NCBI RefSeq assembly: GCF_016748675.1 | Contig: NZ_CP051534.1 | Coordinates: 124,001 to 188,000, forward strand | Direction of reading: 5' to 3' | Origin: Helicobacter pylori | Lineage (GTDB): Bacteria > Campylobacterota > Campylobacteria > Campylobacterales > Helicobacteraceae | DNA length: 64,000 nucleotides | In this document: in pieces, positions 55,503 through 64,000 of the stretch | How the letters are laid out: each line of letters opens with the position of its first letter | How positions within the stretch are numbered: the first letter of the stretch is position 1 | Made by a program: the position numbers and the translations under genes | The notes under the pieces: generated by a model | Seen by the model: the letters and a program-made list of their open reading frames with translations, nothing else | Told to the model about the DNA's origin: nothing | Database searches by the model: none

Positions 55503-56402
55503 ATGAAAAAAAATATCTTAAATTTAGCGTTAGTGGGCGCGTTGAGCGCGTCGTTTTTGATGGCTAAGTCGGCTCATAATGCGAATAACGCTACACATAA
55601 CACGAAAAAAACGACTGATTCTTCAGCAGGCGTGTTAGCGACAGTGGATGGCAGGCCTATCACCAAAAGCGATTTTGACATGATTAAGCAACGAAATCCT
55701 AATTTTGATTTTGACAAGCTTAAAGAGAAAGAAAAAGAAGCCTTGATTGAGCAAGCCATCCGCACCGCACTTGTAGAAAATGAAGCTAAAACCGAGAAAT
55801 TGGACAGCACTCCAGAATTTAAAGCGATGATGGAAGCGGTTAAAAAACAGGCTTTAGTGGAATTTTGGGCTAAAAAACAGGCTGAAGAAGTGAAAAAAGT
55901 CCAAATCCCAGAAAAAGAAATGCAGGATTTTTACAACGCTAATAAAGATCAGCTTTTTGTCAAGCAAGAAGCCCATGCTAGGCATATTTTAGTGAAAACC
56001 GAAGATGAGGCTAAACGGATTATTTCTGAGATTGACAAACAGCCAAAGGCTAAAAAAGAAGCCAAATTCATTGAGTTAGCCAATCGGGATACGATTGATC
56101 CTAACAGCAAGAACGCGCAAAATGGCGGTGATTTAGGGAAATTCCAGAAAAACCAAATGGCTCCGGATTTTTCTAAAGCCGCTTTCGCTCTAATTCCTGG
56201 GGATTACACTAAAACCCCTGTTAAAACGGAGTTTGGTTATCATATTATTTATTTGATTTCAAAAGACAGCCCTGTAACTTATACTTATGAGCAAGCCAAA
56301 CCCACCATTAAGGGGATGTTACAAGAAAAGCTTTTCCAAGAACGCATGAATCAACGAATCGAGGAATTAAGGAAGCACGCTAAAATTGTTATCAACAAGT
56401 AG
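55503..56402 (+). CDS. Secreted parvulin peptidyl-prolyl isomerase (HP0175, cell binding factor 2)
   Basis: 299 residues. Signal peptide (MKKNILNLALVGALSASFLMAKS), an N-terminal SurA-like helical region, and a parvulin domain from about 155 (QEAHARHILVKTEDEA .. GYHIIYLISK). Folds envelope proteins. Known as a secreted antigen with host effects in H. pylori. Followed at 13 bases by fba. Confidence 0.94.
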   Translation: MKKNILNLALVGALSASFLMAKSAHNANNATHNTKKTTDSSAGVLATVDGRPITKSDFDMIKQRNPNFDFDKLKEKEKEALIEQAIRTALVENEAKTEKLDSTPEFKAMMEAVKKQALVEFWAKKQAEEVKKVQIPEKEMQDFYNANKDQLFVKQEAHARHILVKTEDEAKRIISEIDKQPKAKKEAKFIELANRDTIDPNSKNAQNGGDLGKFQKNQMAPDFSKAAFALIPGDYTKTPVKTEFGYHIIYLISKDSPVTYTYEQAKPTIKGMLQEKLFQERMNQRIEELRKHAKIVINK

Positions 56403-56415
56403 ATGAGGTGTTATC

Positions 56416-57339
56416 ATGTTAGTTAAAGGCAATGAAATCTTATTGAAAGCCCATAAAGAAGGTTATGGGGTAGGGGCGTTTAATTTCGTGAATTTTGAAA
56501 TGCTAAACGCTATTTTTGAAGCAGGAAACGAGGAAAATTCCCCGCTTTTCATTCAAGCGAGTGAAGGGGCGATCAAATACATGGGGATTGATATGGCAGT
56601 GGGCATGGTGAAAATCATGTGCGAACGCTACCCCCACATTCCTGTAGCCTTACACCTAGATCATGGGACGACTTTTGAAAGCTGCGAGAAAGCCGTGAAA
56701 GCGGGCTTCACTTCTGTGATGATTGACGCGTCTCATCATGCGTTTGAAGAAAATTTGGAATTGACTTCTAAAGTGGTCAAAATGGCGCATAACGCTGGAG
56801 TGAGCGTGGAAGCGGAGCTAGGGCGTTTAATGGGGATTGAAGACAATATTTCGGTGGATGAAAAGGATGCGGTGTTAGTGAATCCTAAAGAAGCGGAGCA
56901 GTTTGTCAAAGAATCTCAAGTGGATTACTTAGCCCCAGCCATTGGAACAAGCCATGGAGCGTTTAAGTTTAAGGGCGAGCCAAAATTGGATTTTGAACGC
57001 TTGCAAGAAGTCAAAAGACTCACTAATATCCCTTTAGTTTTGCATGGAGCGAGCGCGATACCAGATGATGTGAGAAAATCTTATTTGGACGCTGGAGGCG
57101 ATTTGAAAGGCTCTAAGGGCGTGCCTTTTGAATTTTTACAAGAATCTATAAAAGGGGGGATCAATAAGGTCAATACCGACACGGACTTAAGGATCGCTTT
57201 CATCGCAGAAGTGCGCAAGGTGGCTAATGAAGATAAGAGCCAATTTGATTTGAGGAAGTTTTTTTCTCCGGCCCAATTAGCGCTTAAGAATGTGGTCAAA
57301 GAGCGCATGAAACTTTTGGGTAGTGCTAATAAAATTTAA
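56416..57339 (+). CDS. fba: Fructose-bisphosphate aldolase, class II
   Basis: 307 residues. Zinc-dependent aldolase with HLDHGTTFESC and the later histidines in SHGAFKF and LVLHGASAIP. Serves mainly gluconeogenesis, as does ppsA in this window. Confidence 0.96.
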   Translation: MLVKGNEILLKAHKEGYGVGAFNFVNFEMLNAIFEAGNEENSPLFIQASEGAIKYMGIDMAVGMVKIMCERYPHIPVALHLDHGTTFESCEKAVKAGFTSVMIDASHHAFEENLELTSKVVKMAHNAGVSVEAELGRLMGIEDNISVDEKDAVLVNPKEAEQFVKESQVDYLAPAIGTSHGAFKFKGEPKLDFERLQEVKRLTNIPLVLHGASAIPDDVRKSYLDAGGDLKGSKGVPFEFLQESIKGGINKVNTDTDLRIAFIAEVRKVANEDKSQFDLRKFFSPAQLALKNVVKERMKLLGSANKI

Positions 57340-57360
57340 TCAACAAGGAAAGAGTGTAAC

Positions 57361-57924
57361 ATGGCAATTGGGATGAGCGAGCTCAAAAAGGGCTTGAAAA
57401 TTGAATTGGGCGGTGTGCCTTATAGGATCGTAGAATACCAGCATGTCAAGCCCGGCAAGGGTGCGGCTTTTGTGCGTGCGAAAATCAAGTCGTTTTTAGA
57501 TGGTAAGGTGATTGAAAAGACTTTCCATGCTGGGGATAAGTGCGAAGAGCCTAATTTGGTTGAAAAAACGATGCAATACCTTTATCACGATGGCGACACA
57601 TACCAATTCATGGATATAGAGAGCTATGAGCAAATCGCTTTAAACGACTCTCAAGTGGGCGAGGCTTCTAAGTGGATGCTAGACGGCATGCAAGTGCAGG
57701 TTTTATTGCATAATGACAAGGCGATTTCAGTGGATGTGCCGCAAGTTGTGGCTTTAAAGATTGTAGAAACGGCTCCTAATTTTAAGGGCGATACTTCCAG
57801 TGCGAGCAAAAAACCAGCGACTTTAGAAACCGGTGCGGTCGTGCAAGTGCCTTTCCATGTTTTAGAAGGTGAGGTGATTAAAGTCAATACGGAAACAGAA
57901 GAGTATCTTGAAAAGGTGAAATGA
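57361..57924 (+). CDS. efp: Elongation factor P
   Basis: 187 residues, relieves stalls at polyproline (such as those in cheZ and arsS here). The tip residue that is modified in other species is Lys33 ([11 protein letters not shown]). Last gene of the ppiC-fba-efp run. Confidence 0.97.
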   Translation: MAIGMSELKKGLKIELGGVPYRIVEYQHVKPGKGAAFVRAKIKSFLDGKVIEKTFHAGDKCEEPNLVEKTMQYLYHDGDTYQFMDIESYEQIALNDSQVGEASKWMLDGMQVQVLLHNDKAISVDVPQVVALKIVETAPNFKGDTSSASKKPATLETGAVVQVPFHVLEGEVIKVNTETEEYLEKVK

Positions 57925-57974
57925 GATTATCTTTTTTTATTGAGCTAGTGCTTTAGACACAGCCTTTTTGTCAT

Positions 57975-57997
57975 AAGGGGTGTTTCAGCCCCTTTTT
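57975..57997 (+). terminator. Rho-independent terminator after efp
   Basis: AAGGGG/CCCCTT stem, 8-base loop TGTTTCAG, and five T. Confidence 0.75.
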
Positions 57998-58084
57998 GGG
58001 CTTTGTTTAATGAGCTTTATTTAGAGCGTGTGTGGAATCTGTGGTTAAAAATTATTTAAAATGGATTGACTTTTTTTATTGATT

Positions 58085-58193
58085 GTCAATAAAAATGTTC
58101 AAAGGCATTTTTTAAGATTAAACATAAGAGATTGATTTCAATCAAGCGGATAATCTCTTAAAAAGCATTCTTTTGGGGGTTAGGGGAGATAAA
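58085..58193. repeat. Dispersed repeat R2, copy 5, cut by the island
   Basis: ATAAAAATGTTCAAAGGCA block (around 58088-58106), then AATCAAGCGGATAATCTC, AAGCATTCTTTTGGGGGTTAGGGG. The TGATTTCAAAA hairpin half and the ATCCCCTTATGAG end found in other copies are absent; foreign coding sequence begins instead near 58200. Confidence 0.65.
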
Positions 58194-58203
58194 AGAGAGA
58201 GAA

Positions 58204-58442
58204 CTTTACCCCCTTACCACTTTGGCGATAGCGCATCAAAAAAGACTTGTTTGTGGCTTAAAAACTTACCACCCTTAAAATATACGAATATCGTTGATCC
58301 TGGCGAGTTTATAGAATTTAAAAGCGGTAAAAAAATAGCAAAATGGTATAGCGATGGACTGACTAAAACAAAATCAGCTAAAGAGCGTCAAATTTGGAGG
58401 AGTAAAACATTTCTAGGGTTTGCAAAGGCGATGGCAGAGTAG
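58204..58442 (+). pseudogene. 3' remnant of a phage-type DNA methylase
   Basis: The frame reads PYHFGDSASKKTCLWLKNLP, then a Lys-rich stretch and RSKTFLGFAKAMAE before TAG at 58440-58442. From memory this is the C-terminal end of phage-type cytosine DNA methylases, which usually finish with AEQWG. Reading through the TAG gives WGEFVKNEMFKKVKN and more to a TGA at 58509-58511. So the gene has lost its 5' part and gained a stop at a Gln codon (CAG to TAG). No start codon or ribosome site fits. Confidence 0.6.
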
Positions 58443-58485
58443 TGGGGGGAGTTTGTAAAAAATGAGATGTTTAAAAAGGTGAAAA

Positions 58486-59832
58486 ATGAAAGTTTATTTG
58501 AGGAAAATTGATAATCAAATCATTAATAATAAACGAATCAGTATTAAAAAAGGTATTTTAGAGCATTTTTTTGATAACGCCAACAACCAAGATGAAGTAG
58601 ATGTGAGTGGTATCTTATCTAACTATAACGATAAAGTTAGCATCCTCTTAGCAACAGATCCCAGACTTGGTGGAGGGATTAAGAGAATCATTAATGCAGA
58701 AGCTGATAAAATAAAAGAAAACCGATTGGATTATGAATTAAAAATTGATGATATTCTGCTTTTTACTTACATATCTTATAAAAAATACACATTAGAAATC
58801 ATTTTACCCACTGACACAAGATACAATGTTTTAAATGGCTTAATCAATAATAGCAAGCATTTATTGGTTTTTAGCGAGAATGAAACGAGATCTTTAGATG
58901 ATGGTAAAATAGATGAAAGCGTTAGAATAGATGGGGGAAAAAATATCATCCTTTATGGTGTTCCTGGTAGCGGCAAAAGTTATACTTTGCAAAGAGATTA
59001 TTGCAATAATAGCGTGGTAGAAAAGATAGTGTTCCACCCTGATTATTCTTATAGTGATTTTGTGGGACAGATTATGCCAAGTATAGATGATAGCGGTATC
59101 GTTAGTTATAAATTTAATCCTGGACCTTTTACAAATATCCTTAAAAAAGCGTATCATAACCCACAAACTAAACATGTTCTGGTGATTGATGAGATCAATC
59201 GTGGTAATGCACCTGCCATATTTGGAGAAATTTTTCAACTTCTTGACAGACTAAAACATGACAAAGATGGCTTTAAAAAAGGCTCTAGTGAGTATGCTAT
59301 CAATAATACGGATATTGCAAATATTGTCCATAACGATAAAAATGCAAGTATAAGAATCCCGTCAAATTTATGGATAGTCGCTACAATGAATACGAGCGAT
59401 CAAAATGTATTCACACTAGATACTGCTTTTCAGTGTAGATTTTCTATGCAACTCATTGAAAATTCCTTTGAAAATGTTGATGATGATTTTAAAAATATGA
59501 AAATTTTAGATACCGATATAATTTGGCAAAAATTTTGCACCACCATCAATGAAAAAATAGCTCAAAATAACGAGGGGCTGAGTTCTATGGAAGATAAGCG
59601 ATTTGGCGTTTATTTTGTAAGTATTGATGATCTAAAGAGCAAAGAAAATTTTGCACATAAAGTTATAAAATACCTTTGGGACGATGTTTTTAAATTTGAT
59701 AGAAATATAATATTTAACACTATAAAATTTAATACGCTTGAAGCTGTTGTAAAGAATTTTACCAGAGAAAAAGGCAGAACCCAATTTGATATTTTTAGCG
59801 ATGATATAAAAGAACTTTTATTCAATGTTTAA
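58486..59832 (+). CDS. McrB-like AAA+ GTPase, LlaJI R1-type restriction subunit
   Basis: 448 residues. N-terminal domain of about 145 residues, not similar by eye to E. coli McrB, probably the DNA-recognition part. AAA+ motor with Walker A GVPGSGKS (158-165), Walker B VLVIDEINRGN (231-241), the McrB-clade MNTSD (301-305), and a candidate arginine finger Arg318 in LDTAFQCRFS. AAGGTG four bases before the ATG. AT-rich codon use. Overlaps the nuclease gene by 8 bases. In LlaJI-like systems this subunit moves on DNA using GTP and triggers cleavage by R2. Confidence 0.85.
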   Translation: MKVYLRKIDNQIINNKRISIKKGILEHFFDNANNQDEVDVSGILSNYNDKVSILLATDPRLGGGIKRIINAEADKIKENRLDYELKIDDILLFTYISYKKYTLEIILPTDTRYNVLNGLINNSKHLLVFSENETRSLDDGKIDESVRIDGGKNIILYGVPGSGKSYTLQRDYCNNSVVEKIVFHPDYSYSDFVGQIMPSIDDSGIVSYKFNPGPFTNILKKAYHNPQTKHVLVIDEINRGNAPAIFGEIFQLLDRLKHDKDGFKKGSSEYAINNTDIANIVHNDKNASIRIPSNLWIVATMNTSDQNVFTLDTAFQCRFSMQLIENSFENVDDDFKNMKILDTDIIWQKFCTTINEKIAQNNEGLSSMEDKRFGVYFVSIDDLKSKENFAHKVIKYLWDDVFKFDRNIIFNTIKFNTLEAVVKNFTREKGRTQFDIFSDDIKELLFNV

Positions 59833-61036
59833 TTTAAAGCGCTGTTTTACAGACAATGAATTGAACGACAATTTTGTAGGTATTAGAAGCATCAATAATG
59901 ACTTGCAAATTTGTTTCCCACTAGGATTTGATATAAGCGATGATAAAAACATTAGAGTAGATGTAAAAAAGCTTGTTTCTATTCTTTTAGAATACAATAA
60001 AACAATTGCATGTGACAATTTGTTAAATAATAAAAATGAGATTATAAACTCAAATTTTCCACTCACAGCGTATAAAAATGTCATAGAATATTTTTTATCG
60101 CATGGTTATTATATAGAAAATAAGAGCTATTATGAAAATAACGCAAAAGGCAGGATAAATTTTTCCAAAACGATTAAGAAAAATAGACCCATTATTCAAA
60201 CTTTTAACAATAAAAACTCTTTTGTTTATACTCGTTTTCAAGTTAAAAGGAAAATGGTAAATGAAAATGAATTGATAACAGCTATAAACAAATATTGTGT
60301 GCATGAAGCGTTTTCTAAATTTGGCTTTGTTTTTAGCTCGTTTATGCCACCAAAATTTAACCTACCCACTGATAAAAATTATTGCATTTATCTGCTTGAC
60401 AACAAGCTAAACAACACCTTTAATGATGACAGGAAAATCCTTTTTCAATCCATGAAAAATATTCTTTTACAAGATGATAATATTTTGGATAAGACTGATT
60501 TTAAATTTGGAACATATCATTTTTATGTTGTTTGGGAAAGAATGATAGACAAGGCATTTGGTATAAAAAATAAAGAAGTTTATTTTCCTAAAACAAAATG
60601 GAATTTGCGGTGCTCTAATCAAAACCCTGATTATTTATTGCAACCAGATAGCATAATGCTGTTTGACGATAGAATTTACATATTAGATGCAAAATATTAT
60701 AAATATAGTATAAGTGGGGTTGCAAGCGATTTACCCAATAGTGCATCCATCATAAAACAGATTGTTTATGGTGAATATGCGGCAAAACTAGAGACAAAAA
60801 AAGAGATTCACAATATCTTTTTAATGCCCTTTAACAGATTTAACAATCCGCTAAAATTGGGTAATATTTTTGAGAATATAGGCTTTGCAAATGGAGAGTG
60901 GAGAGACAACCTAAAGCAATATGAAAATATACAAGGAATTTTAATAGACACTAAATTTTTAATGCAAAACTATAATAAGAAATCCAATGATCTTTTAAAG
61001 TTACTAGCAAAAAATGTGGAAGAAACTAAAATATAA
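59825..61036 (+). CDS. McrC-like PD-(D/E)XK nuclease, LlaJI R2-type restriction subunit
   Basis: 403 residues. The McrC-like central motif GRINFSKTI (109-117) is followed by a PD-(D/E)XK nuclease core: Asp275 in QPDSIM, then Asp288-Ala-Lys290 in IYILDAKYYK. These are the expected catalytic residues, so the nuclease looks intact. The start is embedded in the end of the GTPase gene (CAATGTTTAA), so the two are made together. No methyltransferase gene follows; the next gene is pseI in opposite orientation. Confidence 0.85.
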   Translation: MFNLKRCFTDNELNDNFVGIRSINNDLQICFPLGFDISDDKNIRVDVKKLVSILLEYNKTIACDNLLNNKNEIINSNFPLTAYKNVIEYFLSHGYYIENKSYYENNAKGRINFSKTIKKNRPIIQTFNNKNSFVYTRFQVKRKMVNENELITAINKYCVHEAFSKFGFVFSSFMPPKFNLPTDKNYCIYLLDNKLNNTFNDDRKILFQSMKNILLQDDNILDKTDFKFGTYHFYVVWERMIDKAFGIKNKEVYFPKTKWNLRCSNQNPDYLLQPDSIMLFDDRIYILDAKYYKYSISGVASDLPNSASIIKQIVYGEYAAKLETKKEIHNIFLMPFNRFNNPLKLGNIFENIGFANGEWRDNLKQYENIQGILIDTKFLMQNYNKKSNDLLKLLAKNVEETKI

Positions 61037-61116
61037 TTTTTAAAATTTTTAATCAAAAACCAAATCTAAAACCATAAAACAAAATTTAAAACCTCCATTT
61101 TTTAATCAAAACGAAC

Positions 61117-62139
61117 CTACAATGAGCGTTCTATATCATCAGCGTTTAAAGGGGTGTTGGCTTTTAAGAATTTTGATGCCTTTTGGCCTAAAATTTCTTT
61201 ATAAAATTTAGGGTGTAAGCCAAGGTTGGGGCGTAAGGCTTTGATATTATCGCTAGTCAATGTTTCGCCTTTTTGAATGTCCTTAATGACAAATAAAGAG
61301 CGTGCAAAGAATCTTCGCTCCTCTAAAGTCTTTGGATTGATTTTTGGCTCTTCTTCGCCTAAGGCTAAAGCGCTTTGTTTGATGGCTCCAACCATGCTTT
61401 TAAATTCGTTAAAATCCATGCTAAAAGCGCTGTCTGGGGTTTGTAAGGATTTGTTTAAAATGAAATGCTTTTCTATCATGCTCGCTCCTAAAGTGGTGGC
61501 TAAAATGGGGCAAAGAGAGCCAATCGTGTGATCGCTTAAGCCAAATTTAACGCCAAAGGTTTCGCCTAATTTAACCATGCTCAATAAGTTAGCGTCTTCT
61601 ATTTTACTGGGATAAGCGCTCACGCATTTTAAAAGGGTGATGTCAAAATTATTCACTCCTCTGCACAATGAGATGGCGTCTTGCAATTCGGCGTGTGTGG
61701 CGATACCGCTAGAAAGGATAATGGGCTTTTGTGTGCGAGCGGCCTTTTCAATCAAGTCTAAATCAACGATTTCAAAACTAGCGATTTTATACATGGGGCA
61801 ATCTAGGCTCTCTAAAAGCTCTAAAGCTTTTGAGCTAAAGGGCGAGCTAAAAATGCCTAAATCAAGCTTTCTAGCCAACTCAAACAATTCCGCATGCCAC
61901 TCTAGGGGGGTAGTAGCCTTTTGATACAATTCATACAAATTTTCTTTATCCCATAAAGTGCCTTGAATGATGAAAGGATCTTCTTTAGAGTTTAAAGTCA
62001 TGCAGCTTGGCGTGTAGGTTTGGAGCTTGACAAAATCCGCGCCGCTTTCCTTAATGGCATGAAAGCTTTCTTTGGCGAGATTTAAATCCTGGTTATGGTT
62101 AGCGCTCAATTCAGCGACAATTTTAGGGCGTTGTAACAT
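61117..62139 (-). CDS. pseI: Pseudaminic acid synthase
   Basis: 340 residues, NeuB family: AELSANHNQDL opening, GLSDHTIGS and a C-terminal SAF (antifreeze-like) domain. Condenses PEP with 2,4-diacetamido-trideoxy-altrose to pseudaminic acid, the sugar that decorates H. pylori flagellin. Starts four bases after the ABC gene; 3' end faces the restriction island across an 80-bp AT-rich gap. Confidence 0.93.
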   Translation of the reverse strand: MLQRPKIVAELSANHNQDLNLAKESFHAIKESGADFVKLQTYTPSCMTLNSKEDPFIIQGTLWDKENLYELYQKATTPLEWHAELFELARKLDLGIFSSPFSSKALELLESLDCPMYKIASFEIVDLDLIEKAARTQKPIILSSGIATHAELQDAISLCRGVNNFDITLLKCVSAYPSKIEDANLLSMVKLGETFGVKFGLSDHTIGSLCPILATTLGASMIEKHFILNKSLQTPDSAFSMDFNEFKSMVGAIKQSALALGEEEPKINPKTLEERRFFARSLFVIKDIQKGETLTSDNIKALRPNLGLHPKFYKEILGQKASKFLKANTPLNADDIERSL

Positions 62140-62143
62140 TTTT

Positions 62144-62785
62144 TTATTTTTCCTTAATCAAAACTTCTTTTTCTAAGCGATAGACTTGAGAGCAAGTGAA
62201 AGCTAAATGCTCATCATGCGTGGCTAGAACTAACGCCCCTTCGTTTTCTGTGATGTAATTTTGCAGCATGCTGATGACTTGATTAGCGCTAGTGGTGTCT
62301 AAATTCCCGGTGGGTTCATCAGCGATAATGATTTTGGGTTTTTTAGAAAGCACTCTGGCGATGCTTAAGCGTTGTTGCTGGCCACCGCTCAATTCACCCA
62401 CACCTTGTTTTAGGGTGTGGGCTATGCCTAATTGTTCTAAAAGGGAATGATTTATTTCTTGCTTGGCTATAATTGAAGCGACTTGCAAGTTTTCTAAAGC
62501 GCTAAAACCCTTAAAAAGGTAATGCGATTGAAAGACGATGCCCACTTTTAAGCGCCGTAATTCCAAAAGTTTTTTGGAATTTAGGGCATAAATATCCTGG
62601 TGTTCTAACAAACTAACTGTTCCGCTATCCGGTTTTAGCATGGTGGCTAAATGGCTTAAAAGCGTGCTTTTACCGCTCCCGCTCACGCCTAAAATCGCTA
62701 GGCTTTCTTTGGGTTTAATGCGCAAATTCACGCCATTATAAAGAGGTTTTTCAAAAGCATGAGAAATATTAATCGCTTTAATCAT
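62144..62785 (-). CDS. ABC transporter ATPase (LolD-like)
   Basis: 213 residues. Walker [10 protein letters not shown], signature LSGGQQQR, Walker [13 protein letters not shown]. The LolD/MacB-type pattern (GNLDTTSA) fits. Its place directly after lnt, the last enzyme of lipoprotein maturation, supports a role in lipoprotein release, but no permease is adjacent. Overlaps lnt by 4 bases. Confidence 0.85.
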   Translation of the reverse strand: MIKAINISHAFEKPLYNGVNLRIKPKESLAILGVSGSGKSTLLSHLATMLKPDSGTVSLLEHQDIYALNSKKLLELRRLKVGIVFQSHYLFKGFSALENLQVASIIAKQEINHSLLEQLGIAHTLKQGVGELSGGQQQRLSIARVLSKKPKIIIADEPTGNLDTTSANQVISMLQNYITENEGALVLATHDEHLAFTCSQVYRLEKEVLIKEK

Positions 62786-63999
62786 GATCGTTTCCTAAAA
62801 AGAATATCGCCCCATAAACTAGGGCTTAAAATGTAAGAAGGTGAAAAATTCGCGCTGTGCAAGATGATTTTATCATAACGCCTTGCATAGTATTTTAAAA
62901 GCGTTCTTTGCAAGGTGGGTTCAATGCTTGGGCTAAACCATGCGTTATTGCTCATCACGATAAAAATTTTTGAAGGGCTGTTTGAATAAGCGGCTTTGGA
63001 AGTGCCTTCATAGCAAATTAAAGGGCGAAAAGTGAAATCGTCTAATGTGAAATCGCTGAAACTAGAAGCGTTGCGGTATAAATAAGCGCTCTCGCCAAAA
63101 AAGAGTTTTTCAAGGGGTTTTTGAAGAAACTTAGGTAAAGGCATGGTCTCGCCAAAGGGGGCTAAGATCACTTTATCAGCGATCTGAACGCCCTCTTTAG
63201 AAAATAAAAACGAGCTGTTATAAAGGTTATAACCTTGAGTCCGCAATGTCCCTATTAAAATAGCAATATCATCGCTTAAATCTTCTAGTTTGGCTTTAAA
63301 GGGGGAGTTTTCTAAAGCGATGGGGTAGGCGGTCTCTGGAAAAACAATCAAGGTTTTTTGCTTGCTTTGAGCGAGTTTGATTTCTTTAAGGATGTTGTTT
63401 TCAATATTATTAAGGTAGTTTGAGTCAAATTTCAAATCTTGGGGCGTTTTTGTAGAAACTAATTCAATATTTCCAACCTTTTTTAAATCGCTTGTTTTGA
63501 AACCATTAAAATCCAATGCGCCAAGCAACAATAAAACCCCTATGATCCTATATTTTTTAAAGGGTTTAGCGCTCAAAAAAACGCAAGCCAAAAAAACAAG
63601 CCCTAGCGATAACTTATCCACTCTAAACACGCTATAAGAAAAAAAGCTATCCGGGACTAACCAATCAAATCCAAAGGGGTGGATAAAACTAGAGCCTAAA
63701 AAACTCAAAAGCCTGAAATAGGGGTTCTCAAAATAGAGCAACAAATAAAATAAAACCCCATAAACTAACGCTACTAAAACAATGATTAAGGGCAATAAAT
63801 AAGTGAAATCCGAGTAGCGAAAGCTTAAAGCGCACCAGTAAAACAATAACGCCCCCACAAAAAACCCCAAAGCAAAAGCGCTATTTCTAGGGGTTTTTAA
63901 AAACGCTAGCATGCTTAAAGGGGCTAATAGGCTTGTGAATGTGATAGTGATATAAGGGTTTTCAACCGCATAAGCGTCTAAAACAGCGTTCACATACAC
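62782..63999 (-). CDS. lnt: Apolipoprotein N-acyltransferase, 5' end beyond window
   Basis: Frame open through the right edge; 405 residues seen. Multispanning membrane part, then a nitrilase-like domain with catalytic Glu in VFPETAYP, Lys in [11 protein letters not shown], and Cys in [10 protein letters not shown]. Adds the third acyl chain to lipoproteins; substrates would include the two small lipoproteins in this window. First visible gene of lnt-ABC-pseI. Confidence 0.93.
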   Translation of the reverse strand: MYVNAVLDAYAVENPYITITFTSLLAPLSMLAFLKTPRNSAFALGFFVGALLFYWCALSFRYSDFTYLLPLIIVLVALVYGVLFYLLLYFENPYFRLLSFLGSSFIHPFGFDWLVPDSFFSYSVFRVDKLSLGLVFLACVFLSAKPFKKYRIIGVLLLLGALDFNGFKTSDLKKVGNIELVSTKTPQDLKFDSNYLNNIENNILKEIKLAQSKQKTLIVFPETAYPIALENSPFKAKLEDLSDDIAILIGTLRTQGYNLYNSSFLFSKEGVQIADKVILAPFGETMPLPKFLQKPLEKLFFGESAYLYRNASSFSDFTLDDFTFRPLICYEGTSKAAYSNSPSKIFIVMSNNAWFSPSIEPTLQRTLLKYYARRYDKIILHSANFSPSYILSPSLWGDILFRKRS

Positions 64000-64000
64000 G

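Noticed and set aside
58173-58203. GTG-type start for an 89-residue protein before the restriction genes
   Set aside because: This part belongs to the R2 repeat; there is no ribosome site and similarity to the methylase tail begins only near 58204.
61037-61116. Attachment-site repeat at the right edge of the island
   Set aside because: TTTTTAATCAAAA occurs twice within this gap (near 61047 and 61099), but I found no matching copy at the left edge, so it does not mark the island ends.

Overview
The window is low-GC epsilonproteobacterial DNA and matches the Helicobacter pylori chromosome. The evidence is the gene order (topA - thrS/infC/rpmI/rplT - sdaA/sdaC - lut/lctP - ccoNOQP - recA/eno - hcpD - arsRS/hemB - fliR - ppiC/fba/efp - pseI - lnt), a Hor-type outer-membrane protein, Hcp Sel1 repeats, the remote CheZ, futalosine-route MqnD, and a 15-base homopolymer at the 3' end of arsS. 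No rRNA, tRNA, CRISPR array or intact insertion sequence was seen.

Layout. 1-8.4 kb: 3' part of topA, a radical-SAM gene, two paralogous coiled-coil proteins with almost identical 3' halves, and ppsA. 8.5-15 kb: a 43-aa lipoprotein, thrS-infC-rpmI-rplT, an outer-membrane protein and two secreted proteins. 15-21 kb: repeat-rich gaps around serine catabolism (sdaC-sdaA) and aroG, then a 44-aa lipoprotein. 20.6-30 kb: lactate use (lutABC, bcp, two tandem lactate permeases), mutY and a dicarboxylate-type carrier. 30-36 kb: cbb3 oxidase ccoNOQP plus small assembly-type genes, a possibly leaderless membrane-protein gene, and mqnD. 36.7-43.6 kb: recA, eno, an FtsB-like gene, an AMIN protein, aroK, a sensor-like membrane protein, an LPS glycosyltransferase and hcpD. 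44-48 kb: arsR-arsS-hemB-yebC. 48-55 kb: a leftward run EI24-fliR-moeA-prfB-cheZ-U32-TPR-hypothetical. 55.5-58 kb: ppiC-fba-efp. 58.2-61.0 kb: an AT-rich island. 61-64 kb: lnt-ABC-pseI, with lnt cut by the window edge.

The most notable accessory part is the island between the converging genes efp and pseI. It holds an intact McrB-like AAA+ GTPase and an overlapping McrC-like PD-(D/E)XK nuclease, resembling the LlaJI-type R1/R2 pair. Before them lies only the 3' scrap of what looks like a phage-type DNA methylase, ended early by a TAG where the family usually reads Gln-Trp-Gly. The restriction pair therefore looks intact while its modification partner is gone from this locus. The left edge lies inside a copy of a dispersed intergenic repeat.

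Two families of intergenic repeats stand out. R1 (two copies, opposite orientation, about 260 bp) has a similar hairpin with the same 7-base loop near each end, in direct orientation, and preserves a 14-codon Cys-rich micro-ORF. It resembles a non-autonomous IS200/IS605-type element or a small-RNA cassette. R2 (five copies) has a G-rich/C-rich hairpin core. Other points: arsS, where the three C-tract frames give three different C-terminal tails; a promoter placed so that the transcript at 34990 would begin at the ATG; and a strong promoter at 13737 with a long leader and an 18-codon ORF coupled to the next gene.
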